A DNA stretch of 32,420 bases from CAYOHR01 sp964512145 (GCA_964512145.1 CAZEIM010000029.1:1-32420); one strand, 5' to 3'; positions 8,770-17,344 are shown, counted from the first letter of the stretch. Translations and numbers: made by a program. Notes: generated from the sequence alone by a model not told the origin.

Positions 8770-10569
8770 CTAATTTTCTTTCATTTCTAATTCCATCGAC
8801 TGCAAATGAACCATTTTTTGGTACATTCCATGCTCAATTTTCATTAATTCATCATGGGTGCCACACTCCATAATTTGTCCTTTATCTAATACGATAATTT
8901 GTTGACAATGTTTTATAGTGGATAGTCGGTGTGCTATTATTATAGAGGTTCTATTTAACATGACTTTTTCTAATGCATCTTGAACTAAACTTTCCGATTC
9001 AGAGTCTAAAGCACTTGTGGCCTCATCTAATACTAAAATGGATGGATTTTTTAAAATAGCACGGGCAATAGCAATTCGCTGTCTTTGTCCGCCTGAAAGT
9101 TGAATCCCTCTTTCTCCTACTATTGTATCCCATGTGTTAGGAAGTTGCATGATAAAATCGTATGCATTGGCATGTTTGGCTGCATTAATTAATTCTTCTT
9201 CTGTAGCGTGGTGTTTACCATATAAAATATTCTCTCGAATGGATCCTCCAAAGAGTAGTGTGTCTTGTGGAACAATACTAATTTGAGAACGCAAATACGA
9301 AATAGAATAGTTGCGTTGAGGTAGCCCATCAAACAATATTTCTCCCTGAGTTGGAGTATAAAAGCTAAAAATTAGGGATGCAATAGTAGATTTTCCACTA
9401 CCACTAGCTCCAACTAATGCTATTTTTTCTCCTGGTTTAATGGTAATATCGATGTTTTTTAATACTTCTTTTTCACTTCTATTGGGGTAATAAAAATGTA
9501 CATTTGAAAATATAATTTCTCCGTTTAATCGTTTTGTATTTGTAACGGGCTCAATTTTTTCAGGAACTTCATCAAAAATTTCGAATAATGTTTCTGTAGC
9601 TCCCATAGCTTTTAATATTTGAGTGTATAAAGAAGCAATACCACCTACCGAAGCTCCAATAAAAACAGTGTACAATATAAACGAAACTAAATCGCCTAAA
9701 CTTAAATTTTCTGAAGAATTTTGAACCAAAATGGATCCATACCAAACAACCGAAATAATAGATCCAAATAAACAGAAAATGATAAATGAAGCAAACCCCC
9801 CTCTCCATTTTGCACTATTTATGGATAACTCTAATACTTTTTGTAGTGCTGTTTTATATCTGTTTACTTCAAAAAATTCATTGGTGAAAGATTTTACAAC
9901 AGATACTCCTTGCAAGGATTCTTCCACAATTACATTTGACTCCGCTAATACATCTTGAGTTTTTTTAGAGATTGAACGTATTTTTTTTCCGAAAACTACT
10001 GCCAATATTGACACAACAGGAATTATACTTAACATAAATAAAGTAAGTTTTACGGATATGGTAAATAAAAAAAAGATTCCACCAACAATAATGATAATTT
10101 GTCTCAAAAACTCTGCAATAGCCGTAGTAAAAGTTTCTTGTATTAGCGATATGTCATTAGAGATTCTACTATTTAATTCACCCACCCGCCTGGTGTTAAA
10201 AAAACTCATGGGTAAATTAATAATATGCCCATAAACATCGGTACGTAAATTAATGAGAGCTTTTTCGGCAACATAGGTAAATAAGTATATTCTGAAAAAT
10301 GAAAATACAGATTGCGCTAAAAAAATAACGAACAACGTTATTCCAACTTTATGAATATCTTGCGATAATGAACTTTTAGCCGCATCAAGCATTTGCCCCA
10401 TATACTTTGGAAATACCACAGCAGTAGCGCTGGTAAGAAATAAAAATATCAAGCCTATTAAAAATAATCCTTTATGTGGAGCTAGGTATTTATATAATTG
10501 AAGGGATTTTTTTAGCGTTGACTTTGTAAGTTTTATTTTAGTTTTTTCCGAACGATTTTTTTTGGCCAT
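8770..10569 (-). CDS. MsbA-like ABC exporter (fused membrane and ATPase domains)
   Basis: This is a 599-residue half-transporter that would work as a homodimer in the inner membrane. Residues about 38-330 hold six membrane helices. The ATPase domain, about 350-590, has Walker A GASGSGKST (about 387-395), a Q-loop region around VPQDTLLFGGSIRENI, the signature LSGGQRQR (about 488-495), Walker B ILVLDEATSALD (about 510-521) and the switch His in IIIAHRLST. All catalytic residues are intact. MsbA relatives export lipid A precursors or hydrophobic drugs; the substrate here is undetermined. It begins 11 bp after the YqeY-like gene and is probably read from the same transcript. The Lys-rich N-terminus (MAKKNRSEKTKIKL) is cytosolic. 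Confidence 0.92.
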   Translation of the reverse strand: MAKKNRSEKTKIKLTKSTLKKSLQLYKYLAPHKGLFLIGLIFLFLTSATAVVFPKYMGQMLDAAKSSLSQDIHKVGITLFVIFLAQSVFSFFRIYLFTYVAEKALINLRTDVYGHIINLPMSFFNTRRVGELNSRISNDISLIQETFTTAIAEFLRQIIIIVGGIFFLFTISVKLTLFMLSIIPVVSILAVVFGKKIRSISKKTQDVLAESNVIVEESLQGVSVVKSFTNEFFEVNRYKTALQKVLELSINSAKWRGGFASFIIFCLFGSIISVVWYGSILVQNSSENLSLGDLVSFILYTVFIGASVGGIASLYTQILKAMGATETLFEIFDEVPEKIEPVTNTKRLNGEIIFSNVHFYYPNRSEKEVLKNIDITIKPGEKIALVGASGSGKSTIASLIFSFYTPTQGEILFDGLPQRNYSISYLRSQISIVPQDTLLFGGSIRENILYGKHHATEEELINAAKHANAYDFIMQLPNTWDTIVGERGIQLSGGQRQRIAIARAILKNPSILVLDEATSALDSESESLVQDALEKVMLNRTSIIIAHRLSTIKHCQQIIVLDKGQIMECGTHDELMKIEHGMYQKMVHLQSMELEMKEN

Positions 10570-10580
10570 TTAGCATTACA

Positions 10581-11030
10581 TTACCCTAAACACAACTTAA
10601 TTATTTCTGATATTTTTTTGTTATCTGCTTTGCCCGATAATTTTTTAGTGGCTACTCCCATTACCTTGCCAAAATCAGAAGATCCAACTGCGTTTATCTC
10701 TTTAATAATAGTTAAAATCTCATTTTTTATTTCAGCATCGCTCATTTGAGCAGGTAAATAAGGTTCTATGTATGAAATTTGTGTTAACTCAACTTCTGCT
10801 AAATCTGCTCTATTTTGTTGTTTATATATCTCAGCTGCATCGGATCTTTGTTTAACTAATTTTTGCAAAACCTTTAACTCAGCCGATTCATTTACTTCAC
10901 CACCAGCACCTTTTTCGGTGGAAGCCAATAATAAAGCCGCTTTTATAGCTCTTAATGCTTCTAACTTTTCTTTATCCTTAGAAAGCATGGCATTTTTTAT
11001 ATCAACATTAATTCTATCTGTGAGTGTCAT
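10581..11030 (-). CDS. GatB/YqeY domain protein
   Basis: This 149-residue protein belongs to the YqeY family. It is helical, with the family's opening LTDRINVDIKNAMLSKDKEK, a central ELTQISYIEPYLPAQMSDAEI and a C-terminal DFGKVMGVATKKLSGKADNK. The fold is shared with the C-terminal domain of GatB in the tRNA-dependent amidotransferase, where it helps bind tRNA. The role of the free-standing protein is not settled, though tRNA binding or amidation has been proposed. It sits between nhaD and the ABC exporter, all leftward. An exact -7 motif (TATATTTG) lies 14 bases upstream, so it may have its own promoter and a very short leader. Confidence 0.92.
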   Translation of the reverse strand: MTLTDRINVDIKNAMLSKDKEKLEALRAIKAALLLASTEKGAGGEVNESAELKVLQKLVKQRSDAAEIYKQQNRADLAEVELTQISYIEPYLPAQMSDAEIKNEILTIIKEINAVGSSDFGKVMGVATKKLSGKADNKKISEIIKLCLG

Positions 11031-11044
11031 AATTATTTTATTAG

Positions 11045-11052
11045 CAAATATA
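11045..11052 (-). promoter_or_regulatory. -7 promoter element (TATATTTG) of the yqeY-like gene
   Basis: The minus strand reads TATATTTG, matching TAnnTTTG, with 14 bases to the ATG at 11030. It lies in the 60-bp gap after nhaD. No convincing -33 element was found. Confidence 0.45.
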
Positions 11053-11090
11053 CATTCAATCTATGATTCTATTTCATTAAATTGTATAGC

Positions 11091-12356
11091 TTAAAATATT
11101 GAAGTTTGTAAAATATACGTGAATATTCCGGCAATAAAGCCTAATAAAGCTAACCAACTAATGTTTTTTAAGTACCAAATAAAATCAATTTTTTCTATCC
11201 CCATAGCAGCTACTCCAGCCGCAGAACCAATAATTATTGCACTTCCTCCGGTTCCGGTTGTAAGTGCTAAAAAACTCCAAAAATCGTGATCGGTTGGATA
11301 CGTTGTTAAATCGTACATGCCCTGCGCAGCTGCTACCAAAGGAACATTATCTACTATAGCAGAAATAATACCTAATGCTGTGCCAATTAAATATTCATTT
11401 TTTAAGGTGTTTTGTAAAAATGTAGCTAAATTTTTTAATAAACCAATTTCCTGTAATGCCCCAATAGCCAATAATATTCCTAAAAAGAATAATATACTAG
11501 GGGTGTCCACTTTTTCTAACGCATGCATAACACTGTATTGTTTACGCTCTTCAGCCGGTTTTTTGTTGTGTAAAAACGATAAAATAATCCAAAATGTTCC
11601 CAGTGCCATTAATGCTCCCATTACCGGTGGTAAATGAGTTATTATTTTAAAGGCGGGAATGGACATCAGCATAATTATTCCAAAAATCAGCACCCACGTA
11701 CTTTCTTTACCGTGTTTTGAAGCATGTAAAGCACTAAGGTCTATGGTTTGTCCTTTAAAACGAAAGCTAACAAAAAACAATGGAATCAACAAAACCATAA
11801 TGCTTGGTAAAAATAATTTAAAAATAATGCTCTCAGCGGTTATTTGATTTCCAATCCATAGCATGGTGGTGGTTACATCTCCTAGTGGAGAAAAAGCCCC
11901 ACCTGCATTGGCTGCAATAACAATAACACCTGCTACCCACAAACGGTCTTGTTGGGTTTTTAAAATTTTTCCCGATAAAGAAACCATGACTATAGTAGTT
12001 GTTAAGTTGTCTAATAAGGAAGATAAAAAAAATGTAATACCTGCTAAAATCCAAATAAGAACGGGTTTGCTTTTGGTTTTAATTTTACTCGTAATAATAT
12101 CAAAACCGCGATGTTTATCTATTATTTCTACTATTGTCATAGCCGATAGTAAGAAAAATAATATAGAAGATATTTCGCCTAAATGCTCTCCTAAATGCTC
12201 AATAACATGTTCTTTTTCAGGGGTAAATAAAATATATACTGTCCAGCAAAATACGCCAATAAGTAAAGCAGGAGCTGCCTTATTAAGTTCTAAATTGTGT
12301 TCAAATACAATGGCTAAATATCCAATAATAAAAATGGTTAATGCTATATATACCAT
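11091..12356 (-). CDS. nhaD: NhaD-type Na+/H+ antiporter
   Basis: This 421-residue inner-membrane protein of the NhaD family exchanges sodium (or lithium) for protons. It starts with a helix YIALTIFIIGYLAIVFEHNLELNKAAPALLIG-type region and shows conserved acidic and polar motifs: LGEHLGEISSILFFLLSAM, FFLSSLLDNLTTTIVMVSL, AANAGGAFSPLGDVTTTMLW, ISAIVDNVPLVAAAQG and TTGTGGSAIIIGSAAG. The Asn-Ala-Gly-Gly-Ala-Phe-Ser-Pro and Asp-Asn segments are the ion-pathway hallmarks of this family. About 11-12 membrane helices are visible. Upstream lies an exact -7 motif and a perfect inverted repeat (12408-12443) placed where the -33 element should be, so expression is probably regulated. Assignment to NhaD rather than to another ion-transporter family (arsenite or citrate) rests on these motifs. 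Confidence 0.9.
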   Translation of the reverse strand: MVYIALTIFIIGYLAIVFEHNLELNKAAPALLIGVFCWTVYILFTPEKEHVIEHLGEHLGEISSILFFLLSAMTIVEIIDKHRGFDIITSKIKTKSKPVLIWILAGITFFLSSLLDNLTTTIVMVSLSGKILKTQQDRLWVAGVIVIAANAGGAFSPLGDVTTTMLWIGNQITAESIIFKLFLPSIMVLLIPLFFVSFRFKGQTIDLSALHASKHGKESTWVLIFGIIMLMSIPAFKIITHLPPVMGALMALGTFWIILSFLHNKKPAEERKQYSVMHALEKVDTPSILFFLGILLAIGALQEIGLLKNLATFLQNTLKNEYLIGTALGIISAIVDNVPLVAAAQGMYDLTTYPTDHDFWSFLALTTGTGGSAIIIGSAAGVAAMGIEKIDFIWYLKNISWLALLGFIAGIFTYILQTSIF

Positions 12357-12396
12357 GAGTTATAATTTACAGTTCAGATAAAATTTTTTCAGCCTG

Positions 12397-12404
12397 CAAA
12401 TATA
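12397..12404 (-). promoter_or_regulatory. -7 promoter element (TATATTTG) of nhaD
   Basis: Minus-strand TATATTTG matches TAnnTTTG, leaving a 40-base gap to the nhaD ATG at 12356. The inverted repeat begins 3 bp further upstream and covers the place where a -33 element would sit. Confidence 0.55.
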
Positions 12405-12407
12405 CCA

Positions 12408-12443
12408 TTTATTCACTCGCATAAAAATATGCGAGTGAATAAA
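12408..12443. promoter_or_regulatory. Perfect 16-bp inverted repeat in the nhaD / rnfD-like divergent region
   Basis: Arms 12408-12423 (TTTATTCACTCGCATA) and 12428-12443 (TATGCGAGTGAATAAA) are exact complements with a 4-base loop (AAAA). Because the flanking genes diverge, it cannot terminate either of them. It abuts the nhaD -7 motif, so an operator for a dimeric regulator, or a leader structure if transcription starts further upstream, is the likeliest reading. Confidence 0.6.
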
Positions 12444-12570
12444 AATACTTATATAATTTAACAATTTATCTTTTAAAATTTAAACACTTGAAAATCATTT
12501 GTTTGAAAAAATTTTTTAAAATGATTTATGGAAAAAGATATTTCCTTGTATCCATGCATAAACATAATGT

Positions 12571-13404
12571 ATGAAAAACATATTTCAATATCTAAAAAAG
12601 GACGTTCGACATTTTCAGATACTTTTTTTAACAATATTTTTAGGATACGGAACCTTTGTTTTACATTGGAATTCCTCCTGGAAATTACATATTTTGTGTA
12701 TTGCTACCACATTAGCTGTTCAGTTTTTTTGGACGCATTATACATCAAAAAATTATAGATCCTTAAAAAGCGCATTAATTTCTGCTCTTGGGTTATGTAT
12801 TTTACTTAAAACAAATGAAGCATGGGTCATTGTATTTACTGCTTTTATAACGATTTCCAGTAAATTTATTTTAAAATATAAGGGGAAACATATTTTTAAC
12901 CCCACCAATATTGGAATAGTATCGGCCATTTTTTTTACTCAACAAGCATGGATATCTCCTGGAGTTTGGGGTTCAAATGCCAATCTGTGGTTTTTTGTGG
13001 GCGCATTAGGTGTTTTGGTAGTATCTAAAGTAAAACGATTGGATGTAAGTTTTGCGTTTTTAAGTGCTCTTTTTTTATTTGAGTTTAGCTGGAATATACT
13101 TTATAAAAATTGGCCAGCCGATTATTTAATTCAACATTTTTCTTCGGGTTCTTTATTGCTTTTTAGCTTCTTTATGATTACCGACCCTATGACGGCTCCC
13201 AATAATTCAAAAGCTCGAATTATTTGGGGAATATTATTAGGATTTATCAGTTTTTTAGTATCTAATTTTTGGTATATCTCAGGAGCTCCTTTTTACGTAT
13301 TGTTTTTTATGTCACTGGCTATGCCCATCATCGATACTTGTATACCGGGTAAAAAGTTCGAGTGGGTGCTCGAATATAATTCTGTAAAACCTAGTTTCAA
13401 ATAA
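12571..13404 (+). CDS. Lone RnfD/NqrB-like membrane protein
   Basis: This 277-residue protein with about 8-9 membrane helices resembles the NQR2/RnfD/RnfE family. The matching segments are HIFNPTNIGIVSAIFF (about residues 109-124, the counterpart of the FNPAMVGY region) and GSLLLFSFFMITDPMTAPNNSKARIIWGI (about 193-220, the conserved DPxxAPxxxKAR segment). In Rnf and Nqr complexes this subunit carries FMN attached to a Thr in an SGAT-type motif. I see no S/T-G-A-T motif here, and no other rnf or nqr genes nearby. It may therefore not bind covalent flavin and may act alone or with the secreted DUF2330 protein 40 bp downstream. Membrane transport or redox function is an inference from the family. 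The start ATG 12571 has no visible ribosome-binding site. Confidence 0.8.
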   Translation: MKNIFQYLKKDVRHFQILFLTIFLGYGTFVLHWNSSWKLHILCIATTLAVQFFWTHYTSKNYRSLKSALISALGLCILLKTNEAWVIVFTAFITISSKFILKYKGKHIFNPTNIGIVSAIFFTQQAWISPGVWGSNANLWFFVGALGVLVVSKVKRLDVSFAFLSALFLFEFSWNILYKNWPADYLIQHFSSGSLLLFSFFMITDPMTAPNNSKARIIWGILLGFISFLVSNFWYISGAPFYVLFFMSLAMPIIDTCIPGKKFEWVLEYNSVKPSFK

Positions 13405-13444
13405 AATTTCTTATTCAGTTTATTAACCTATTAAATCTATTTTT

Positions 13445-14944
13445 ATGAAAAAAAATTTCAAAAAATTTGCCCTTATGTTGGCTACTGGATTATGTGTTCA
13501 AAAATCGTCAGCGTTTTGCGGATTTTATGTTGCAAAAGCAGATGCCCAACTTTTTAATCAAGCCTCTCAGGTAATTTTAGTACGCGATGGCAATAGAAGT
13601 ATTATAACTATGAGTAGTGATTTTAAAGGTGATGTAAAGGATTTTGCCATGATTGTCCCGGTTCCCGAAGTATTAGGTAAAAACGATATTCGTATAGCCA
13701 ATGCCAATATATTTAGCTTGTTAGATGCATATTCTTCCCCTAGATTGGTTGAGTATTACGATAATAACCCCTGTATAGATTATGATGATTATCCTAGAAC
13801 AGAAAGTTTAAAGTCAAGTGCCGCACAACCTTCTCCGGTAGGGGATGTTAAATATAATAAAGATTATAAGGTAACGGTAGAAGCAAAATATACCGTAGGA
13901 GAATATGATATTATAATACTATCAGCTCAAGATTCGGGTGGACTTGAAGAATGGCTGGTTGATCATGGATATAAAATTCCTGAAAAAGCAAAAGAAGTGC
14001 TAGAGCCTTACATAAAAAGTAACATAAAGTTTTTTGTAGTAAAGGTAAACTTACAAGAACACAGCAAAACAGGATATCAGGAGCTAAGGCCGTTACAAAT
14101 ATCATTTAATAGCGATAAATTTATGTTGCCTATACGCTTAGGAATGGCCAACGCCAATGGCCCACAGGATTTAATCGTTTATAGTTTTACTCAAAAAAAT
14201 AAAGTAGAATGTACAAATTATAGAACTACTAAAATTCCAAGTAATAAAAATATTCCTCTTTTTGTAAAAAATGATTTTGGCAAGTTTTATAAAGATCTTT
14301 TTACCACAGCCTGGAAAAGAGAGGGTAAAAACATTGTATTTCAAGAATATTCTTGGGATTTAAGTTCTAGTAATTTTGTGAAATGTGACCCATGTGCCAC
14401 CACACCGCCAAATTATACCGATTTACGAGAAGCCGGAGTGTTTTGGGTAACTCAACAAACAAATAATTGGTCGGGATCAAATTATGCAGGCGATGTGTTT
14501 TTTACCCGATTACACGTTCGGTACGATAGAAGTACATTCCCTCAAGATTTATTTTTTAAACAAATTCCCGATCGAGAAAGTTTTCAGGGAAGATATATTT
14601 TACAACATCCTGCCAGCGGAGATATTAACTGCGAAAATGCGCAACCCTATTTTAAAGAAGTGCTTAATCGCAGAGAAAAAGAGCTAAATGAATTGTCGAA
14701 TTTAACAGGTTGGGATAAGTCAAAATATGCATATTATATACAAGAGTACGCATCAAAAGTTAAGAAAAATAATAATCATGAATGGTTCGAGCCCGATCAA
14801 AATTCAGTGCTCCCAATATTTATAAATAATAATACCCCTAATAATCCAACAAACATTTATTATTGGATTCTTGGATTATTAATACCTATTATGTTTTTAT
14901 ATGGATGGCTGTTTTATAAAGTATTTCAAAAACGAGCACAATAA
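13445..14944 (+). CDS. DUF2330 secreted protein with C-terminal membrane anchor
   Basis: This 499-residue protein has an N-terminal export signal (MKKNFKKFALMLATGLCVQKSSA), followed at once by the DUF2330 hallmark FCGFYVAKADAQLFNQASQVILVRDGN and then DFKGDVKDFAMIVPVPEV. Several Cys follow (NNPC, VKCDPC, INCENA) and could form disulphides. A single hydrophobic helix near residues 473-492 (YYWILGLLIPIMFLYGWLFY) and a basic tail (KVFQKRAQ) close the protein. The bulk should therefore sit outside the inner membrane, held by the tail helix. No biochemical function is known to me for DUF2330. The close spacing to the rnfD-like gene argues for one transcript and a shared role. Confidence 0.85.
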   Translation: MKKNFKKFALMLATGLCVQKSSAFCGFYVAKADAQLFNQASQVILVRDGNRSIITMSSDFKGDVKDFAMIVPVPEVLGKNDIRIANANIFSLLDAYSSPRLVEYYDNNPCIDYDDYPRTESLKSSAAQPSPVGDVKYNKDYKVTVEAKYTVGEYDIIILSAQDSGGLEEWLVDHGYKIPEKAKEVLEPYIKSNIKFFVVKVNLQEHSKTGYQELRPLQISFNSDKFMLPIRLGMANANGPQDLIVYSFTQKNKVECTNYRTTKIPSNKNIPLFVKNDFGKFYKDLFTTAWKREGKNIVFQEYSWDLSSSNFVKCDPCATTPPNYTDLREAGVFWVTQQTNNWSGSNYAGDVFFTRLHVRYDRSTFPQDLFFKQIPDRESFQGRYILQHPASGDINCENAQPYFKEVLNRREKELNELSNLTGWDKSKYAYYIQEYASKVKKNNNHEWFEPDQNSVLPIFINNNTPNNPTNIYYWILGLLIPIMFLYGWLFYKVFQKRAQ

Positions 14945-14973
14945 CATCTCCGTCATTTTTTATAAAACAACGT

Positions 14974-15004
14974 TTAACCTGCCTAGTAAAAATAGGCAGG
15001 TTAA
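14974..15004. terminator. Bidirectional terminator hairpin between convergent genes
   Basis: Arms 14974-14985 (TTAACCTGCCTA) and 14993-15004 (TAGGCAGGTTAA) are perfect 12-bp complements with loop GTAAAAA. The hairpin lies between the ends of the DUF2330 gene (14944) and the leftward beta-barrel gene (15005), so it fits both. Flanking T-runs are short. Confidence 0.75.
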
Positions 15005-15691
15005 TTAATATAGTGTATAGCTAAACCCAACGGAAAAAGGAGTAATTTCATCCCCTAAATTCTTTTTAAACACAGGATTTAAATAGTATTGTGCAAAAAA
15101 ATGCGTTCTGTAATATCCAAATCGAATATGCACACCATAATTTATCTTTTCAACATTTGGGAAAATATAATTTTTATACTTACCCGCACTAAGTATCGTT
15201 TTTGTATGTATATCTAACATATAACCTAGCCTTCCTCCAACAGCAAATTTAAATTGATGTCCTTTTTCATTTGGCTTTCCGTTAAATCGCAATTCAAACG
15301 GTAATTCAGCATACGTTAAGGTTAATTTATTGCGTTTAGGTTTTGTATCACTTGAATACGATTTAAATTGGGTATATTCTTCTTCTGGAAAAATACTACT
15401 GTCGGGATGTTGAATATTTTGCACATACGAATTACTGTAAAAATTATAATTTGAAACTCCTACTCCTACTGCAAATTGTACTTTTTGTTTATAAACCGGT
15501 AACGAATAATAATAATGTGCTCCTATACCTCTCGAGTACCATTTTAGTTTTAAATCGTTTCCGGATTGCATTAAATTGGCATGAAAAAGATTGCATATAA
15601 TACGATCTTTAAATTCAAAAGATTTATTTTGAGAAAAGGAATGAACACTAAATAATATGCACAAACCAAGTGTTATGTATTGCTTAAACAT
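15005..15691 (-). CDS. Outer-membrane beta-barrel protein (PorT-like fold)
   Basis: This 228-residue exported protein has a signal peptide MFKQYITLGLCILFSVHSFSQ. The mature part is made of alternating strands with many Tyr, Phe and Gly (GIGAHYYYSLP, VGVGVSNYNFY, YAELPFELRFNG, VGGRLGYMLDI, IRFGYYRTHFFAQYYLNP) and a C-terminal aromatic strand ending VGFSYTLY. The YAELPFELRF strand is frequent in the 'outer membrane beta-barrel' (OMP_b-brl_2) family that also holds PorT, but nothing shows that this protein serves T9SS. It lies 6 bp after the SPOR gene and is probably co-transcribed with it. Confidence 0.75.
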   Translation of the reverse strand: MFKQYITLGLCILFSVHSFSQNKSFEFKDRIICNLFHANLMQSGNDLKLKWYSRGIGAHYYYSLPVYKQKVQFAVGVGVSNYNFYSNSYVQNIQHPDSSIFPEEEYTQFKSYSSDTKPKRNKLTLTYAELPFELRFNGKPNEKGHQFKFAVGGRLGYMLDIHTKTILSAGKYKNYIFPNVEKINYGVHIRFGYYRTHFFAQYYLNPVFKKNLGDEITPFSVGFSYTLY

Positions 15692-15697
15692 TATATT

Positions 15698-16120
15698 TTA
15701 TTTAAAATAAACATCATCGGGAACCACAAACGATGATGGATAAATATTTTTTATTTCATGATGAAACTTTGCGGCATCTATTCTCTCTGTAAAATCACCT
15801 ACCCGAATTTTAAAATAAGGCATTTGTGCCATTAAATAAGCAGGAATATCTCCAAAAAGTTCCGAAAATTTTGCTTTTTCATCCAATGCATTTGTTTTGC
15901 TTAAAGGACCACTAGCCGAGAAAATTTGCACTCTATATCCCGGTGTCGTTTTAAGTGAATCGTTCCAATGTTTTCTGTATTTAAGTAACTCATTTACCTG
16001 AGTTTCACCATATACATTTTTTTCAAAGCCAAACTTTTCTTCAGTTTGTTGCTGAGAATATAGGTCAGAGGAGTATAGCAAAGAGCAAATAAAAGCAAAT
16101 AAAAGCAAAAATATTCTCAT
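15698..16120 (-). CDS. SPOR-domain protein
   Basis: I chose ATG 16120 (140 residues). It gives a proper signal peptide (MRIFLLLFAFICSLLYSSDLYSQ) and sits 7 bases after an exact -7 motif, while the 30-base longer frame from 16150 reads through that motif. The C-terminal half (about residues 63-140) fits a SPOR domain: TTPGYRVQIFSASGPLSKTNALDE, then YFKIRVGDFTERIDAAKFHHEIK. SPOR domains bind denuded glycan strands of peptidoglycan, often at division sites. Here it would act in the periplasm. It is the first of a two-gene leftward unit with the beta-barrel gene. Confidence 0.85.
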   Translation of the reverse strand: MRIFLLLFAFICSLLYSSDLYSQQQTEEKFGFEKNVYGETQVNELLKYRKHWNDSLKTTPGYRVQIFSASGPLSKTNALDEKAKFSELFGDIPAYLMAQMPYFKIRVGDFTERIDAAKFHHEIKNIYPSSFVVPDDVYFK

Positions 16121-16127
16121 GATTTTA

Positions 16128-16135
16128 CAAATATA
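16128..16135 (-). promoter_or_regulatory. -7 promoter element (TATATTTG) of the SPOR gene
   Basis: Minus-strand TATATTTG, 7 bases from ATG 16120. If used as in other Bacteroidota, transcription would start at or next to the ATG, giving a leaderless or nearly leaderless mRNA. Confidence 0.5.
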
Positions 16136-16258
16136 TAAAAGACAAATCATGTATGTGTTTAAAAAGTATAATTTACCAAGTTATATTATCAATATCAATT
16201 GTCAAATTAAGAGATACATAAATGTTATAAATAACTCATAAAGCAATAAACTCGAATG

Positions 16259-16286
16259 ATTCTTCAAATCTTATGTTTTGAAGAAT
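16259..16286 (-). terminator. Hairpin downstream of the porP/sprF gene
   Basis: Arms 16259-16268 (ATTCTTCAAA) and 16277-16286 (TTTGAAGAAT) are perfect 10-bp complements with an 8-base loop. It lies 27 bases past the end of the adhesin/sprF unit. There is no strong T-run after it, so termination is likely but not certain. Confidence 0.45.
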
Positions 16287-16312
16287 TTAGAATAATGCTT
16301 AAATACCCATGA

Positions 16313-17344
16313 TTAAAATTTTGCACAGGGCACTAAAAATCTTCGGTACGATAGGCGTTTCTTTTTGGGAGCCCACTCGTATATTAAGCTAATTTCATGA
16401 CTTCCTCCTGTATTTCCGGCTAGTTTCGAAATTGTAACATCGTACGAATATCCCACCCGAAAGTATTTTGCTTCTAAACCTACCATAAATACCAATGCAT
16501 CCTGATTAATATAACGTTGAGGTGAATTTTTTTCCGGATTCCATTTAATAAAAGGCAAACCTCTATACCAAGTACCAAATACCAATACATCTTTATGAAA
16601 GTATGCTCCTAAATCCAATTGATCCCATTCCGCCTGGGCTTTATAATTTATTACTCCGGTTACTGATGAGGTTATTCTTCTTTTTGAATCTTTTTTTATG
16701 GGAATCATATACCCGGCATGTGTGGTATAAAATATAGGTAAATGGTATAAATTATTCGTTGAACCAGTTACATTTTGAACGGGTTTATTTAAATGAAATA
16801 CAGAAACGCCAGCCCAAAACGAGCGACTATATACAATAAAACCTGAAGAAAAATCGAAATATCCCCTGCTTTCAAAATTAAAGGGTAATACTGGAGCACT
16901 AGCATCTTCCGTAAGTTGTGTTGGAAAAATAAGTTTGGAATAATCGATAGAACGTTGAGCATAACTCGATCCTAATCCTGCACGAATAGATAAATTTCGC
17001 TTAACTATAAAATTGTACGAATAATTTAATGCGATGCTGGTAAAGTTTAGGTTTGCGCTTCCGGCAGCATCTCTCACTATTATTGCACCCAGGCCATTGT
17101 GCATATCAAAATTATGATCGTATGAAGCACTAAACGACCTAAAAGCACCGGGTACTTTTCCCCATTGATTTCTGTAGTTCATAGCAAATCTATCTTGAAT
17201 GGTATTTCCCGCAAAGGCGGGATTTAAATACATGGGATTTGCATAAAATTGAGAAAACTGAATTTCTTGTGCACGAACAGAAAATACCATTCCGGCTAAT
17301 AAACAAATGACAACAGCGACAATATTTTTTCCTATTCCGTGCAT
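16313..17344 (-). CDS. PorP/SprF family outer-membrane protein (T9SS partner)
   Basis: This 343-residue barrel protein is of the PorP/SprF family. After the signal peptide comes the hallmark IQFSQFYANPMYLNPAFAGN (residues 28-47), then FAMNYRNQWGKVPGAFRSFSASYDHNF and GLGAIIVRDAAG. PorP/SprF proteins help T9SS deliver and attach partner adhesins whose C-terminus is of type B; SprF is needed for SprB on the surface of Flavobacterium johnsoniae. The gene follows the adhesin gene directly and overlaps it by one base (TAATG), so translation is likely coupled. The C-terminus ends in a basic, Cys-containing stretch (KKRLSYRRFLVPCAKF) rather than an aromatic strand, which is a little unusual. Confidence 0.92.
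   Translation of the reverse strand: MHGIGKNIVAVVICLLAGMVFSVRAQEIQFSQFYANPMYLNPAFAGNTIQDRFAMNYRNQWGKVPGAFRSFSASYDHNFDMHNGLGAIIVRDAAGSANLNFTSIALNYSYNFIVKRNLSIRAGLGSSYAQRSIDYSKLIFPTQLTEDASAPVLPFNFESRGYFDFSSGFIVYSRSFWAGVSVFHLNKPVQNVTGSTNNLYHLPIFYTTHAGYMIPIKKDSKRRITSSVTGVINYKAQAEWDQLDLGAYFHKDVLVFGTWYRGLPFIKWNPEKNSPQRYINQDALVFMVGLEAKYFRVGYSYDVTISKLAGNTGGSHEISLIYEWAPKKKRLSYRRFLVPCAKF

Noticed and set aside
11863..12381. 172-residue plus-strand frame opposite nhaD
   Set aside because: Lies antisense to a clear NhaD protein and has no family features.
12408..12443. Inverted repeat read as a terminator
   Set aside because: The flanking genes diverge from it, so there is no upstream gene on either strand to terminate.
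12528..12758. 76-residue frame overlapping the start of the rnfD-like gene
   Set aside because: Out of frame with a well-supported membrane protein, with no domain or good start of its own.
16121..16150. Longer start (16150) of the SPOR gene
   Set aside because: It reads through an exact TATATTTG promoter element, and the signal peptide fits ATG 16120.
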